From positions 450,704 through 514,703 of the forward strand of contig NZ_JAPIVO010000006.1 of assembly GCF_026239655.1 (NCBI RefSeq): DNA of 64,000 nt, written 5' to 3'. The stretch comes from Pedobacter sp. MR2016-24 (lineage in GTDB: Bacteria > Bacteroidota > Bacteroidia > Sphingobacteriales > Sphingobacteriaceae). The position numbers and the translations under genes are program-made. The stretch's first letter is position 1; each line of letters opens with the position of its first letter. The notes under the pieces were generated by a model. That model was given only the letters and a program-made list of their open reading frames with translations. It did not search any database and was not told the DNA's origin. Below, one piece after another: positions 44,378 through 53,179 of the stretch.

Positions 44378-45868
44378 CTAGTAACCAGGGTTTTGAGTTA
44401 AAAGATTACCACTTCTCTCAATTTCTGCCTCAGGAATAGCCCAAACCTCATTTTTGTTTGCTTTCCAGCCTTTTGGACCAAATACTTCTGCACCGCGACC
44501 TTGGCGAATCACGTCAAAATAGCGATCATTCTCCATAGCCAGCTCCACTTGCCTTTCCTTATAGATCGCTGAACGTAATGCTGTTTGATCTATAGTAGTG
44601 ACATCAGGAAGTACATTTGTTAAACTACCTCTCGCACGTGCTCTTACCTTGTTTAAAGAAATTAAGGCTGCAGTTGGGTTACTTAACTCATTCGCAGCTT
44701 CAGCATTCATAAGCAGTACATCAGCGAAACGTAATACTCTGATATTTTGCTGACTGCCTTCGTTGTAACCACTAACAAACATGCTAAACGGAACGTATGA
44801 TTTTTGATTGTACCTATCGTTAGGAACAGCATTTGTATTTGGAATTAAATCACCCTGAGGAGTGGTTTCACCTTTAAATATAATTGTTGCATTTTTTCGG
44901 GGATCCCCTGTTTCAAATGCGTTTTCAAGAACCTGAGAAGGAACGTTGAATCCCCATCCGCCACCTGGAACTCCTGCTACACCCTGTACCTGACTGTATT
45001 GGGAGTTTGAGGCATCTTTATTTCCGAGAAGTAATTCTGACTGTATTTCGAAAATAGACTCAACATTGTTTTCATTGTTAGTACGGAATCCTTTTTCAAA
45101 ATCAGGGAAAAGAGTATATCCTAAACCAATTACCTGATTCGTCAAAGCATACACGTCTGCCCATTTCTTCTGGTATAGAGCTGCTTTTGCATGCATACCT
45201 AATGCCGCACCTTTAGTTGCACGTCCAAGATCTGCAGCACCATAAGATTGTGGTAACACTGTTGCTGCTTCAGTTAAGTCAAGTTCTATCTGCGCCCAAA
45301 CTTCTGGTGCACTCGCACGCGGAATATTATACTCTGTAGCATCTATAGGTACATGCAATCTTAGCGGCACGCCACCATAAGCCCTAACTAACCTAAAATA
45401 AGAATATGCACGTACAAATTTGGCTTCCGCCATGTATCTTGCTCTCAAAGCTTCATCCATGGAAACCTTTGAAATATTATCCAATAACTGGTTACATAAA
45501 TTGATATTTTGATATTGGCCGGTCCAGAAGCTTAAAAAAGTATTCTCAGTAGCTGTTACCGTAAAAGTATCATAGAGATTAAAAAATGTTGCATCTGTCG
45601 GCGTACTCCCTTTGTCCGCTTCATCGGAGGGAATACTTTCAATAGCCAGGGCAGGAAAAGCCACATTTTCCCAGGTGCGTAGATTCGCGTAAATACCATT
45701 AACAGCTTTTGCAGCATCCTCTGGAGTTTGCCAGAACTGTTGTGCCGGCTGCTGACCTTGAGGATCTACATCAAGGAAACTTTTTTTGCATGAAGATGAA
45801 ATCAGTACAATAGATAATAAGAATACTGTACTACACCTTTGAATATTAAAATTTTTATAAGTTTTCAT
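44378..45868 (-). CDS. SusD/RagB-family outer-membrane lipoprotein (PUL-B)
   Basis: A 496-residue glycan-binding lipoprotein. Lipobox ISSSC (Cys about 27) followed by KKSFLDVDPQGQQ. The SusD landmarks AEAKFVRAYSYFRLVRAYGGVPL, VRFADVLLMNAEAANEL, RSAIYKERQVELAMENDRYFDVIRQG and WAIPEAEIERSG are present. It partners the SusC encoded 11 bases upstream and should bind beta-1,2-gluco-oligosaccharides if the locus substrate is right. It is followed by an attenuator. Confidence 0.95.
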   Translation of the reverse strand: MKTYKNFNIQRCSTVFLLSIVLISSSCKKSFLDVDPQGQQPAQQFWQTPEDAAKAVNGIYANLRTWENVAFPALAIESIPSDEADKGSTPTDATFFNLYDTFTVTATENTFLSFWTGQYQNINLCNQLLDNISKVSMDEALRARYMAEAKFVRAYSYFRLVRAYGGVPLRLHVPIDATEYNIPRASAPEVWAQIELDLTEAATVLPQSYGAADLGRATKGAALGMHAKAALYQKKWADVYALTNQVIGLGYTLFPDFEKGFRTNNENNVESIFEIQSELLLGNKDASNSQYSQVQGVAGVPGGGWGFNVPSQVLENAFETGDPRKNATIIFKGETTPQGDLIPNTNAVPNDRYNQKSYVPFSMFVSGYNEGSQQNIRVLRFADVLLMNAEAANELSNPTAALISLNKVRARARGSLTNVLPDVTTIDQTALRSAIYKERQVELAMENDRYFDVIRQGRGAEVFGPKGWKANKNEVWAIPEAEIERSGNLLTQNPGY

Positions 45869-45879
45869 TTCCTGTTCAA

Positions 45880-48800
45880 TTAAAACGTTAGATTAACACC
45901 TACGTTGTATGTTGCGAATAAAGGGTAAACATTGATGTCAACACCTCTGCTAGTAGGAGTTGCACCAGCTGCTGTATTGTAACCAACTTCTGGGGTAAAT
46001 CCTTTATAACCAAATAAGTTGACTGCATTTTGGGCGTTAGCGAACACTCTTAATTTTTTGATCTTCCATTTTGAAACGATTTCTTCCGGCAAGGTATAAC
46101 CCACCTGTATGTTTCTTAATCTAACGTAAGCACCGCTTTCCACCCAATAAGAGTTTGCAAGGTAATTTCTACCGGAACCTAAATTTGCTGATGGGTTGGT
46201 ATTCGTTGAACCTGGTCCTGTCCAACGGCTATCAAAAAATTCCTTCGTAAAGTTCTCATTACCGAATCTTGCCGACAGATTTCCATTGTAGACATCTACA
46301 CCTGCTACTCCTTGTACATCGATAGTTAAATCGAAATTCTTGTAAGCAAAGTTGGTATTTAAGCCGTATGAATATTTAGGATTAGGGTTTCCTAAAAAGA
46401 TTCTGTCTTTACCGTCTATCCTGCCGTCACTATTGTTATCGGCATAAATAAAATCACCTGGCTTCGCGTCTGTTTGTGCAGAAGCAAGAACTTCGGCTGG
46501 TGTCTGGAAAATACCGGTTACCTGATATCCATAAAACATTCCGATAGGTTGATCAACAACAGTTCTTGTCGATAATACTCCACTGGTTAATCCTTCTCCT
46601 CCCTTGTCAATCGGGTTTGAACCTGAGGATACATTTAATACTTTATTATTATTAATACCAATGTTTCCACTAATACTATAAGTTAAGCCACCGGAGGTTT
46701 TATCTGACCAGGTCGCCATTAATTCAAGCCCTCTATTTCTGAAGTCGGCCTGATTACTGATTATTGAGCTGTTAATTGTCCCAATAGAACCTAATACAGG
46801 AATGTCAAAAATAGCCTTCTGAGTTGTTTTACTATAATAGTCTGCTTCAACACTCAATTTATTAGAAAAGAAACCCATTTCCAGACCGATATCAGTTCCT
46901 ACACTTCTTTCCCAAAAAATTGAGGGCGGAACAATTGTTCTGATACCAGCGCCAGTGAAAGGCTGTCCATTGAAGTAAGCAATTAAAGCCGCACTTTGAT
47001 CTACAGTTTGTGTACTAGGATTAATAGGTACACCTGCATTGCCCACTACACCCCAGCTACCACGAAGTTTTAAATTGCTGAAAACCTTTTGGTCTTTCAT
47101 GAAATCTTCGTTAGAAATTACCCATCCTGCACCAACTGAAGGAAAATATCCCCAAAGATTATTACCAAAAAATTGTGATGCTCCATCCGCTCTCAATGAT
47201 GCATTCAATAAGTAACGGTTATCAAAACCATAATTCACACGACTGAAATAGGATGCTACAGTATTTAAGCTTCCTTTATCTGTTATTGATCGTGTCGCCG
47301 CTGTTCCAAGGCTTAAGTATAAATCTCCTTCACTTGAGTAAGGTACATCTTGTGCTGTTGCATTGATAGTATAAGATTTAAACCTTTGTGCAGTTTGTCC
47401 AGCTAAAACAGTCAGGCTATGAGCACCCCATTTATTATCATAGGTAAGCGTATTTTCAATTATCCAGTTTCTGTTTTCTATTCTGTCTACACCTAATGTA
47501 CTGTTAGTTGCTAATTGAGAAGTTGTTGCTTTATATACTGGTGTATAAGATCTCACCTCTTCCTGACTAAAGTCGCCACCAGCACTGGTCTTGAAAGTAA
47601 AGTGATTTGCAAATTTTAATTCCGCAAATACATTACCTGTTATTTTGTATTGTTTGTTAGTTTGATTATAAAAATCCAGTGTAGCCTGTGGATTAACATT
47701 ACTTCCATTACCCAATTGATATATTGCAGGATCTCCATAACTTCCATCTGCATTAAATACAGGTACTACCGGAGAAGCTGCATATAATGCTCTAAATATG
47801 TTAGAAGGAGCATCACGTGAAACGCTTGATACACCTGTAACATTATAACCAATTTTTAACGATTTGAAAATTTGAAAATCATTTGATAATCTCGCAGTAT
47901 ATCTTTTATAGTTATTGTTTTCTACAATACCATCCTGATTCAAATAGCCAAGCGAGAAGTTGTAACTCGATTTTTCTGAAGCACCATTTACTGAAACCTG
48001 GTGGTTAGTAACCATTGCAGATCTTAACACCTGATCGTACCAATCTGTGCCCTTACCTAGATTAGTATTGACAAATAAAGGAGCGAGCCCACTGATATTG
48101 TAAAGCTCATTTACGGCAGTAGCATACTCACTTGCATCAGTCATTTTAACTGCATTAGTTATGCGCTGAATACCAACTGATCCATTGTAGTTGACAGTAG
48201 GATCTCCCAATTTTCCATGAACAGTCGTCACTAAAACTACCCCATTCGCAGCACGAATACCGTATATTGATTGACTAGATGCATCCTTTAAAATACTGAT
48301 GTTTGCGATATCCGCAGGATTTAAAAAATTAATGTCATCATACCAAACACCATCTACTACATACAGTAAACTTGTTTTTCCGTAAATAGTACCTGTTCCC
48401 CTGATTGTAATTTGAGGTGATTTTCCAGGAGCCCCATTATTGGTGATTGAAACTCCGGCCACTTTACCTTGTAAGGCACTTACAGGATTTTGCGAAGCTT
48501 GCTTAGATATATCCTCACCCTTTACAGAAGCTACTGCTCCAGTAACATCAATCTTGCGCTGAGTACCATAACCTACAACTACAACTTGTTCCAACTGTTG
48601 GGAAGAAGAAGCCATTACTGCATTTACAGTGGTTTGATTATTCACAGGTACTTCCTGTGTAGTATAACCTATATAGGTAAATACTAATGTTCCGTTTGCC
48701 GGTACGCTAATGGTATACTTTCCATTAACATCTGTCTGTGTTGCTTTTGTTGTTCCTTTTACTACCACGCTTACAGCTGGAATGGTGCTCTTATCCGTAC

Positions 48801-48906
48801 CATCTGATACCGTACCCCGAACTGTGATGTCCTGAGCAGATACTGCGTTAATAAATAATAAACAAAGAAAAGTTAGAACAGAAAACTTTGTAAAGATTCG
48901 TCTCAT
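45880..48906 (-). CDS. SusC/RagA-family TonB-linked transporter (PUL-B)
   Basis: A 1008-residue outer-membrane receptor without STN domain. Signal peptide to about residue 24 (AVSAQ), regulatory sandwich (ITVRGTVSDGTDKSTIPAVSVVV), TonB-box region (QLEQVVVVGYGTQRKIDVTGAV), plug (QGKVAGVSI, RGTGTIYGKTSLLYVVDGVWY, GIRAANGVVLVTT) and the barrel ending TYNVGVNLTF. It is co-transcribed with its SusD (11-base gap). The regulator gene lies just upstream on the same strand with a 243-base gap that must hold the promoter. Confidence 0.96.
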   Translation of the reverse strand: MRRIFTKFSVLTFLCLLFINAVSAQDITVRGTVSDGTDKSTIPAVSVVVKGTTKATQTDVNGKYTISVPANGTLVFTYIGYTTQEVPVNNQTTVNAVMASSSQQLEQVVVVGYGTQRKIDVTGAVASVKGEDISKQASQNPVSALQGKVAGVSITNNGAPGKSPQITIRGTGTIYGKTSLLYVVDGVWYDDINFLNPADIANISILKDASSQSIYGIRAANGVVLVTTVHGKLGDPTVNYNGSVGIQRITNAVKMTDASEYATAVNELYNISGLAPLFVNTNLGKGTDWYDQVLRSAMVTNHQVSVNGASEKSSYNFSLGYLNQDGIVENNNYKRYTARLSNDFQIFKSLKIGYNVTGVSSVSRDAPSNIFRALYAASPVVPVFNADGSYGDPAIYQLGNGSNVNPQATLDFYNQTNKQYKITGNVFAELKFANHFTFKTSAGGDFSQEEVRSYTPVYKATTSQLATNSTLGVDRIENRNWIIENTLTYDNKWGAHSLTVLAGQTAQRFKSYTINATAQDVPYSSEGDLYLSLGTAATRSITDKGSLNTVASYFSRVNYGFDNRYLLNASLRADGASQFFGNNLWGYFPSVGAGWVISNEDFMKDQKVFSNLKLRGSWGVVGNAGVPINPSTQTVDQSAALIAYFNGQPFTGAGIRTIVPPSIFWERSVGTDIGLEMGFFSNKLSVEADYYSKTTQKAIFDIPVLGSIGTINSSIISNQADFRNRGLELMATWSDKTSGGLTYSISGNIGINNNKVLNVSSGSNPIDKGGEGLTSGVLSTRTVVDQPIGMFYGYQVTGIFQTPAEVLASAQTDAKPGDFIYADNNSDGRIDGKDRIFLGNPNPKYSYGLNTNFAYKNFDLTIDVQGVAGVDVYNGNLSARFGNENFTKEFFDSRWTGPGSTNTNPSANLGSGRNYLANSYWVESGAYVRLRNIQVGYTLPEEIVSKWKIKKLRVFANAQNAVNLFGYKGFTPEVGYNTAAGATPTSRGVDINVYPLFATYNVGVNLTF

Positions 48907-49149
48907 ACTAATTTATAGTTTTGGTATTAATTGTGGGTTAAAGCTCCGGCAGTTTTTGAGGATAAACAAAGAAATCGCCTCAACATTAATACATCATTGG
49001 AGCTTTGTGTATTAAATACAATAAGTTTTTATAAATGTAAAATCGGCCTTGCTGACTAATTAGAGTGATAAAATTAGGGGGCTTAAGGAATTAATATATT
49101 TTGGTAATTGTGTGGTGTATTTAGAGGCTTGTGTAGTAATGATGTAGTC
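48907..49149 (-). promoter_or_regulatory. SusC-B upstream region with repeated AAAGCTCC boxes
   Basis: The octamer AAAGCTCC occurs at 48940-48947, as its inverse GGAGCTTT at 48999-49006, and again at 49152-49159 at the end of the regulator gene. The first two form an inverted pair about 60 bases apart. They may be binding sites for the adjacent LuxR-type regulator. No consensus housekeeping promoter is visible. Confidence 0.35.
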
Positions 49150-52053
49150 CTAAAGCTCCATAAAGAACTCTGCAAGGTTCTTGTCGTGTGGTATGTTCAG
49201 CTTTTTACGCAATCTGTAACGCCTGATTTCAACCCCTCTTAAGGAGATATTAAGCAGGGAGGCCATCTCTTTACTGCTCATATTCATATGCAGATAGGCA
49301 CATAATTTAAGGTCATTTGGAACCAGATCCGGATGGTTTGTCTTTAGTTTTTTGAAGAAACTACCATGCGCTTCGTTGAAACTGGTCTCAAATAAACTCC
49401 AGTCGCGCTCATCATTCATCCCTTCGTCAATTACCTTTTGTATTTTCCTGAGCTGAACATCTTCCAGTTTCTTACCGGTGCCATCTTTTAGTTTTGTCAT
49501 CTCCTCACTTAGTTTCTGCAGCAATTCATTTTTATAAACTAAACTCATTGCCGAACTGGCAAGTTCACGATTTTTGCTTTTCAATTCCGCCTGCAGTTTC
49601 TCCGTTTGCAATTTGATGATCTGTTTTTCATTGGCTTCTGCTTCTTTTTTGAGATAGGCCTCCTGCTCAATTTCCAGTTTTGATTTTATCTTTTGCTGGT
49701 CTTTCTGCAATTTACGCTCATATATTTTTTTGCCTTGTAGTGCAACATAAACAAACAAGATCAGGTAGATTGCAATAGCCCATTTACTTGCATAGAAGGG
49801 AGGAAGAACCGTAAATTCAAATACGGCGGATGGTGTAACTGATTCCTCATCAATTTTAGCCCTGACTAAGAAGCGATAATTTCCGCTGGAAAGGTTGGTG
49901 AAGTCTTTTTGCGTTGCAGTGCTCCAGTCAGACCATTGTTTAGAGTATCCTTCCAGGTAATACTGAAATTTAACTTTAGATTGTCTGTAATAGGGAAGGG
50001 CAAAAGATATCCTGATATTGTTTCTGCTGAAAGGGATCTCAATTTCAGTATCACTGTTACCGTTTTCTGTAATGATCCGGTAGGTATCTGTCACATCCTC
50101 TATCTTGCGGATCAGGACTTGTGGTAATTTTATCTTTTGTTTAATCTCATCAGTATTTGATCCATTGTAGATTACAAATCCGTCATCTACGCTAATGAGG
50201 TACATCTGGTCACTGATTTTACTGATATTTTCATAGTACTGTACCATCCGTCCATCTAAAACACTGAAGCGGTTGGAGTCTATGCTGATTTTTCCCGGTT
50301 CCAGGAGGCTAACCAATCCCATCTTACCGTGGTTAATGAACCAGTATTTTTTTATTCCTGCATTGATAATTTTATTGGAAGCAGCATAGTATCCAAGACC
50401 TTTATTCAGCTCATTATATAAGGTGAAACGATTACTGATCTCATCATAGATCTGAAATCCCGCTTTAGAAGAGAATAACAGCTTATTCTCCAGCATAAAG
50501 ATATTGATATTGTAATTATCCTTAAGGCCATTCTTGTCGTCAAAATAACTGGTTTTAATTACTTTGGTGAAATCAGCACTTAGTGTTAGTCTGTATAAAC
50601 CTTTATAGGGGTGACTTACCCAGATATCTCCCTTTGCATCCTGTTCTACATAACGCGCAGGCTGGTTAAAATTAGCTATCTTACTATAATATCTCCAGTA
50701 TCCAGACTTATCTTTTTTATACAGGACCAGGCCATTATACGTTCCCTGGATCAGGTAATCCGGATTGCTGTTCAGCTTTTTGATCGTCCAGCCCCCACTA
50801 ATATCAGATACTTTTTCTATCTGATTGCCTGTAACCCTGAACGTACCCTCATTATGGCCACAAAGCAGCTGGTCGTCAATCAAATTTAAGTCCCATACCT
50901 GGCCCTGAGAACCCGGAATCAGTTTGAAATTAAAAGTATTGAAGTGACTGCCGTTTCCCTGATTCCAGGGACTGTAAAACAAGCCCTGATTCGTCCCCAG
51001 ATAAATCGTGTTTTTATAAATTCTACTTGAGTATACTGTCCCAAACTGACCTTCTTTATCCAGGTAGAAGTATAAAGGAGAATTCAGTTCTATCCTGTCA
51101 ATTCCATTATCCAGCCCTGCCCATAAATTTTGGTCTTGATCCGTAAATAAGCTCAATACAGTGTTATTCTGCATTCCGCTGGATTTATTAATCTGCTGAA
51201 CGATGTTTCCGTTCTGATCAATAATAATTACACCATTCAGAATTGTACCAAAGGCATAGTATTTTTCACTAATCCGGCTTCCATTGTTCAGCTGGAAGGT
51301 CTTTAAAAAAGCATTGGCCGCGGTATTAAAAGGTTTGTAATTCTGGCCATCATAAATAAATAAACCGTCTTTACTTGTTCCGATAAGCAGACTGCCATTT
51401 TTATAAGGCAAAACCGTTAAAATGTTTGCCGGATTTAAGGGGGTTGTGTGTAGTAATGCGACCAGCTGACTGCCTTTCAATTCGTAAAGTCCTTTCCCTA
51501 GTACTTCTACTAAAAAACGATTGCCGGCATGATTCAGAAAGAGCAATGAACCCTGTGGTTTTACTACTGTAATTTTGCTATCCTGAAAAATATAGATGGT
51601 AGTGAAAGATTGAAAAATTACTCTTTTACCATCAACATGTATTTTCCAGATCTCATCTGTCATCCGTTGTCCTTTAGGGATCAAACTAATCAGTGATGTA
51701 TAAGAAAGGTGTTTATTGCGGGTAGACCAGTAACCGAATTCACCAAAACCACCTGTATAAATTTTTCCATTATTGCCAGCAGCTACAGCGCGGACAATTT
51801 GTCTGTCTGGCATACTGTATTGTTGCCAGTATTTTCCGTCAAAGGTTAATAATCCCTGCGCGTTTCCAAAATACATGATGCCCTTATTATCTCTCGTAAT
51901 TGCCCAGTTCTGGTTTCCTGAGAGGTAAACTGATTTAGGGTAATTCTGAATATAAGGGGTGCCGATGCTTTTTATATCATCCGCCCTGAGCGCTGTACTG
52001 ATGAAAATAAAGCTTATAAAAAGGAAAGAAAAAATAGTGTGACAGGTTCTCAT
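49150..52053 (-). CDS. Membrane one-component regulator: propeller sensor with LuxR-type HTH
   Basis: A 967-residue transmembrane regulator. After a signal/anchor (residues 1-24) comes a periplasmic sensor built of two-component-regulator propeller repeats (NQNWAITRDNKGIMYFGNAQG, LFTDQDQNLWAGLDNGIDRIE), then a Y_Y_Y domain (YYLEGYSKQWSDWS, about 700-750), one membrane helix (about 760), a coiled coil, and a C-terminal HTH of LuxR/GerE type (LCAYLHMNMSSKEMASLLNISLRGVEIRRYRLRKKL). There is no kinase or receiver domain, so it differs from hybrid HTCS regulators. By position it senses breakdown products for PUL-B. Confidence 0.9.
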   Translation of the reverse strand: MRTCHTIFSFLFISFIFISTALRADDIKSIGTPYIQNYPKSVYLSGNQNWAITRDNKGIMYFGNAQGLLTFDGKYWQQYSMPDRQIVRAVAAGNNGKIYTGGFGEFGYWSTRNKHLSYTSLISLIPKGQRMTDEIWKIHVDGKRVIFQSFTTIYIFQDSKITVVKPQGSLLFLNHAGNRFLVEVLGKGLYELKGSQLVALLHTTPLNPANILTVLPYKNGSLLIGTSKDGLFIYDGQNYKPFNTAANAFLKTFQLNNGSRISEKYYAFGTILNGVIIIDQNGNIVQQINKSSGMQNNTVLSLFTDQDQNLWAGLDNGIDRIELNSPLYFYLDKEGQFGTVYSSRIYKNTIYLGTNQGLFYSPWNQGNGSHFNTFNFKLIPGSQGQVWDLNLIDDQLLCGHNEGTFRVTGNQIEKVSDISGGWTIKKLNSNPDYLIQGTYNGLVLYKKDKSGYWRYYSKIANFNQPARYVEQDAKGDIWVSHPYKGLYRLTLSADFTKVIKTSYFDDKNGLKDNYNINIFMLENKLLFSSKAGFQIYDEISNRFTLYNELNKGLGYYAASNKIINAGIKKYWFINHGKMGLVSLLEPGKISIDSNRFSVLDGRMVQYYENISKISDQMYLISVDDGFVIYNGSNTDEIKQKIKLPQVLIRKIEDVTDTYRIITENGNSDTEIEIPFSRNNIRISFALPYYRQSKVKFQYYLEGYSKQWSDWSTATQKDFTNLSSGNYRFLVRAKIDEESVTPSAVFEFTVLPPFYASKWAIAIYLILFVYVALQGKKIYERKLQKDQQKIKSKLEIEQEAYLKKEAEANEKQIIKLQTEKLQAELKSKNRELASSAMSLVYKNELLQKLSEEMTKLKDGTGKKLEDVQLRKIQKVIDEGMNDERDWSLFETSFNEAHGSFFKKLKTNHPDLVPNDLKLCAYLHMNMSSKEMASLLNISLRGVEIRRYRLRKKLNIPHDKNLAEFFMEL

Positions 52054-52059
52054 TTAAAA

Positions 52060-52128
52060 CAACAGGTACTCGAATGTTATAATTAAGGCGCAAATTAGCC
52101 AATAATTATAACATTCGAATACCTGTTG
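52060..52128. repeat. 26-base inverted repeat between PUL-C and the regulator gene
   Basis: Left arm 52060-52085 (CAACAGGTACTCGAATG...) and right arm 52103-52128 match as inverse complements at 25 of 26 positions, with a 17-base loop that itself contains GGC/GCC. T-runs follow on both strands. It sits 6 bases before the regulator start codon (minus strand) and after the DUF1735 gene, so it probably ends the PUL-C transcript. Confidence 0.85.
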
Positions 52129-52178
52129 CTTTTTTGTGTTGAAATTGAATTATTCAGCACAAATTTTTCTCAATCAAA

Positions 52179-53135
52179 TTATTTTCTGGCTTCTTTATAA
52201 GTCCAGGTTTCATTGAAAAATGTTCTGTCGGTGCCATTCTGGATCATAATGTATTTCACCTTAAATGTTACCGGCACTTTTCCGTCTGCGGACATAGTGA
52301 ATTTGTTTTCACCTGTAACATCAATTCTTGCAGCTCTTGTATTCTCAGCTGGCTGCCCGTAATAATTAACAGCACTAGTAACACTATTAGTTTCGTTATC
52401 TATTGTAAAGACAGGACTGAAGGATCCGTACACCGTTTTACCACCGTCGTTTAAAATACCATGCGCAAAAGATTTATTGTCGGCATCGTAAATGGCTACT
52501 GTATTAGGTCCCTGGGTTACCAGATGGAATGTTCTTGGGTAATCTCCTGTCAATAAAGGATTCACCTGATCCAGCATAGTTCCAGATACTGTATACACCC
52601 CATCCCATTTGTTCTTCAAAGAAATCACAGACACAAGTGTTCCAAAATTCCCGCTTACAGTGAAGCCACCGCCGTCAGTAATTGAAATTGGAAGCGCATA
52701 AGTTTTAGTCGGATCCAAACTGATCGTATTGATCTTAACCGGAAACTTCACCTTACGCTGGCCTGCCGGAATAATCACTTTATTTGAACTGAACGTATAA
52801 GAACTTTCCGGTATTAAAGTATATGATTTTTCATTAACCTGATTAAACTTATCTAAAGCAGCCCCATCAACCGCTAATGTCACTACTACGTCTCTGTCGT
52901 TAGCTTCTGGCGCTGCGTAATTCACATAAATAAAGTATTCTGAAGGTACTTCATCAATAGTGAATGCTGCTGCAATAGAATTTCCACCCCCATTACCAGC
53001 GGAAGACCCTATGGGTAATTCTATTATAGGTTTATTCTGAGTGAAATCTGGCTGACTGGTATCTTTCAGACAAGAATTTAGACTGCTCATAAATACTGTT
53101 GCTATGATTATTGAATATATTGATCTTCGTTTCAT
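52179..53135 (-). CDS. DUF1735-type lipoprotein, probable surface glycan-binding protein (PUL-C)
   Basis: A 318-residue exported lipoprotein (lipobox LNSC, about Cys22) with an N-terminal DUF1735/BT_3987-like Ig domain (about 60-170: VTLAVDGAALDKFNQVNEKSYTLIP; TFSSNKVIIPAGQRKVKFPVKIN) and a C-terminal lipocalin-like beta region beginning KNKWDGVYTVSGTM. Such proteins follow susCD and bind glycan or glycoprotein at the surface. It is last in PUL-C, 44 bases after the SusD gene. No catalytic motif is visible. Confidence 0.8.
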   Translation of the reverse strand: MKRRSIYSIIIATVFMSSLNSCLKDTSQPDFTQNKPIIELPIGSSAGNGGGNSIAAAFTIDEVPSEYFIYVNYAAPEANDRDVVVTLAVDGAALDKFNQVNEKSYTLIPESSYTFSSNKVIIPAGQRKVKFPVKINTISLDPTKTYALPISITDGGGFTVSGNFGTLVSVISLKNKWDGVYTVSGTMLDQVNPLLTGDYPRTFHLVTQGPNTVAIYDADNKSFAHGILNDGGKTVYGSFSPVFTIDNETNSVTSAVNYYGQPAENTRAARIDVTGENKFTMSADGKVPVTFKVKYIMIQNGTDRTFFNETWTYKEARK

Positions 53136-53179
53136 TTTTTTTAAATTATGTTTTGACTGAACTCAATTAATTTATCTGT

